Assembly (NCBI GenBank): GCA_002894685.1
Contig: NCRC01000006.1
Location: 1 to 64,000 of the forward strand
DNA from: Salinivenus lutea
GTDB lineage: Bacteria; Bacteroidota; Rhodothermia; Rhodothermales; Salinibacteraceae
Direction of reading: 5' to 3'
DNA length: 64,000 bases
Part shown: piece after piece, positions 63,934-64,000 of the stretch
Layout of the letters: every line of letters starts with the position of its first letter
Numbering within the stretch: position 1 is the stretch's first letter
Program-made: the position numbers and the translations under genes
The notes under the pieces: generated by a model
Seen by the model: the letters and a program-made list of their open reading frames with translations, nothing else
The model's database searches: none
What the model was told of the DNA's origin: nothing

Positions 63934-64000
63934 GAGAACCTCCGTCGTCGGTTCGGAAGGGTGCGTAGCAGAGGCAAATGTTTGTCCACGACACCATACC

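Overview
The window looks like a chromosomal segment of a high-GC, salt-adapted member of the Rhodothermota/Bacteroidota, most likely Salinibacter or a close relative. This is inferred from gene content, not from a database match. The evidence is a very GC-rich sequence, acidic linkers and insertions in housekeeping proteins (FtsZ, DnaX, RecR), a 2.58-kb-residue-class SprA-type outer-membrane translocon of the type IX secretion system, a Bacteroidota-style Bat operon, and promoters of the form TTG-N19-21-TAnn(n)TTG instead of a canonical -35/-10 pair.

Layout. 1-5.7 kb: membrane and envelope genes (CDP-alcohol phosphatidyltransferase cut by the window edge, LTA-synthase-like sulfatase), a minus-strand pair (macrodomain protein, GT4 glycosyltransferase) and a DASS/SLC13 anion transporter. 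5.7-8.7 kb: a CBS-domain protein, pyrG, and a LexA-like repressor whose self-cleavage residues all appear to be replaced. 8.7-24.9 kb: a long, one-directional division and cell-wall (dcw) cluster, mraZ-rsmH-ftsL-ftsI-murE-mraY-murD-ftsW-murG-murC-ftsQ-ftsA-ftsZ, without murF, murB or ddl. Its promoter region carries TGGGG repeats expected for MraZ autoregulation. 24.9-25.1 kb: a strongly structured element with its own terminator, a candidate small RNA.

25.2-34.6 kb is the accessory region: a WYL-domain regulator followed by the relic of a second one, then cas6, a REP-associated tyrosine transposase (RAYT), cas5, cas3, a large-subunit cas8, cas7 and a CRISPR array of 10 repeats and 9 spacers. 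The array is transcribed with the cas genes: the degenerate repeats lie at the far end and the ATTGAAAG handle is on the plus strand. No cas1, cas2 or cas4 is present, so interference appears encoded without a local spacer-acquisition module. The leader contains several exact dyad symmetries.

34.8-43.6 kb: a Bat (aerotolerance-type) operon, DUF58 - DUF4381-like - sirtuin - batA - batB - batC - batC-like - batD - batE. A sirtuin is embedded in it and no moxR ATPase is visible. 43.6-46.3 kb: a minus-strand DUF5916/CBM9-like outer-membrane protein with a terminator-like hairpin in its upstream region. 46.5-52.3 kb: tdk, a small Pro/Gln/Arg repeat protein, dnaX, ebfC, recR and a saccharopine-dehydrogenase-like oxidoreductase. 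52.6-61.2 kb: sprA and lipB. 61-64 kb: a zinc-ribbon protein whose tail runs antisense into lipB, a small acidic protein, and a minus-strand group with DUF423, rsfS, a LytR_C-domain protein and a secreted protein.

The items most worth following up are the apparently non-cleavable LexA with its operator-like palindrome, the adaptation-less and rearranged CRISPR-Cas locus with an embedded RAYT and palindromic leader, the structured RNA after ftsZ, the sirtuin inside the Bat operon, and the zinc-ribbon/lipB antisense overlap. All product calls come from reading motifs and context; no homology search was run.
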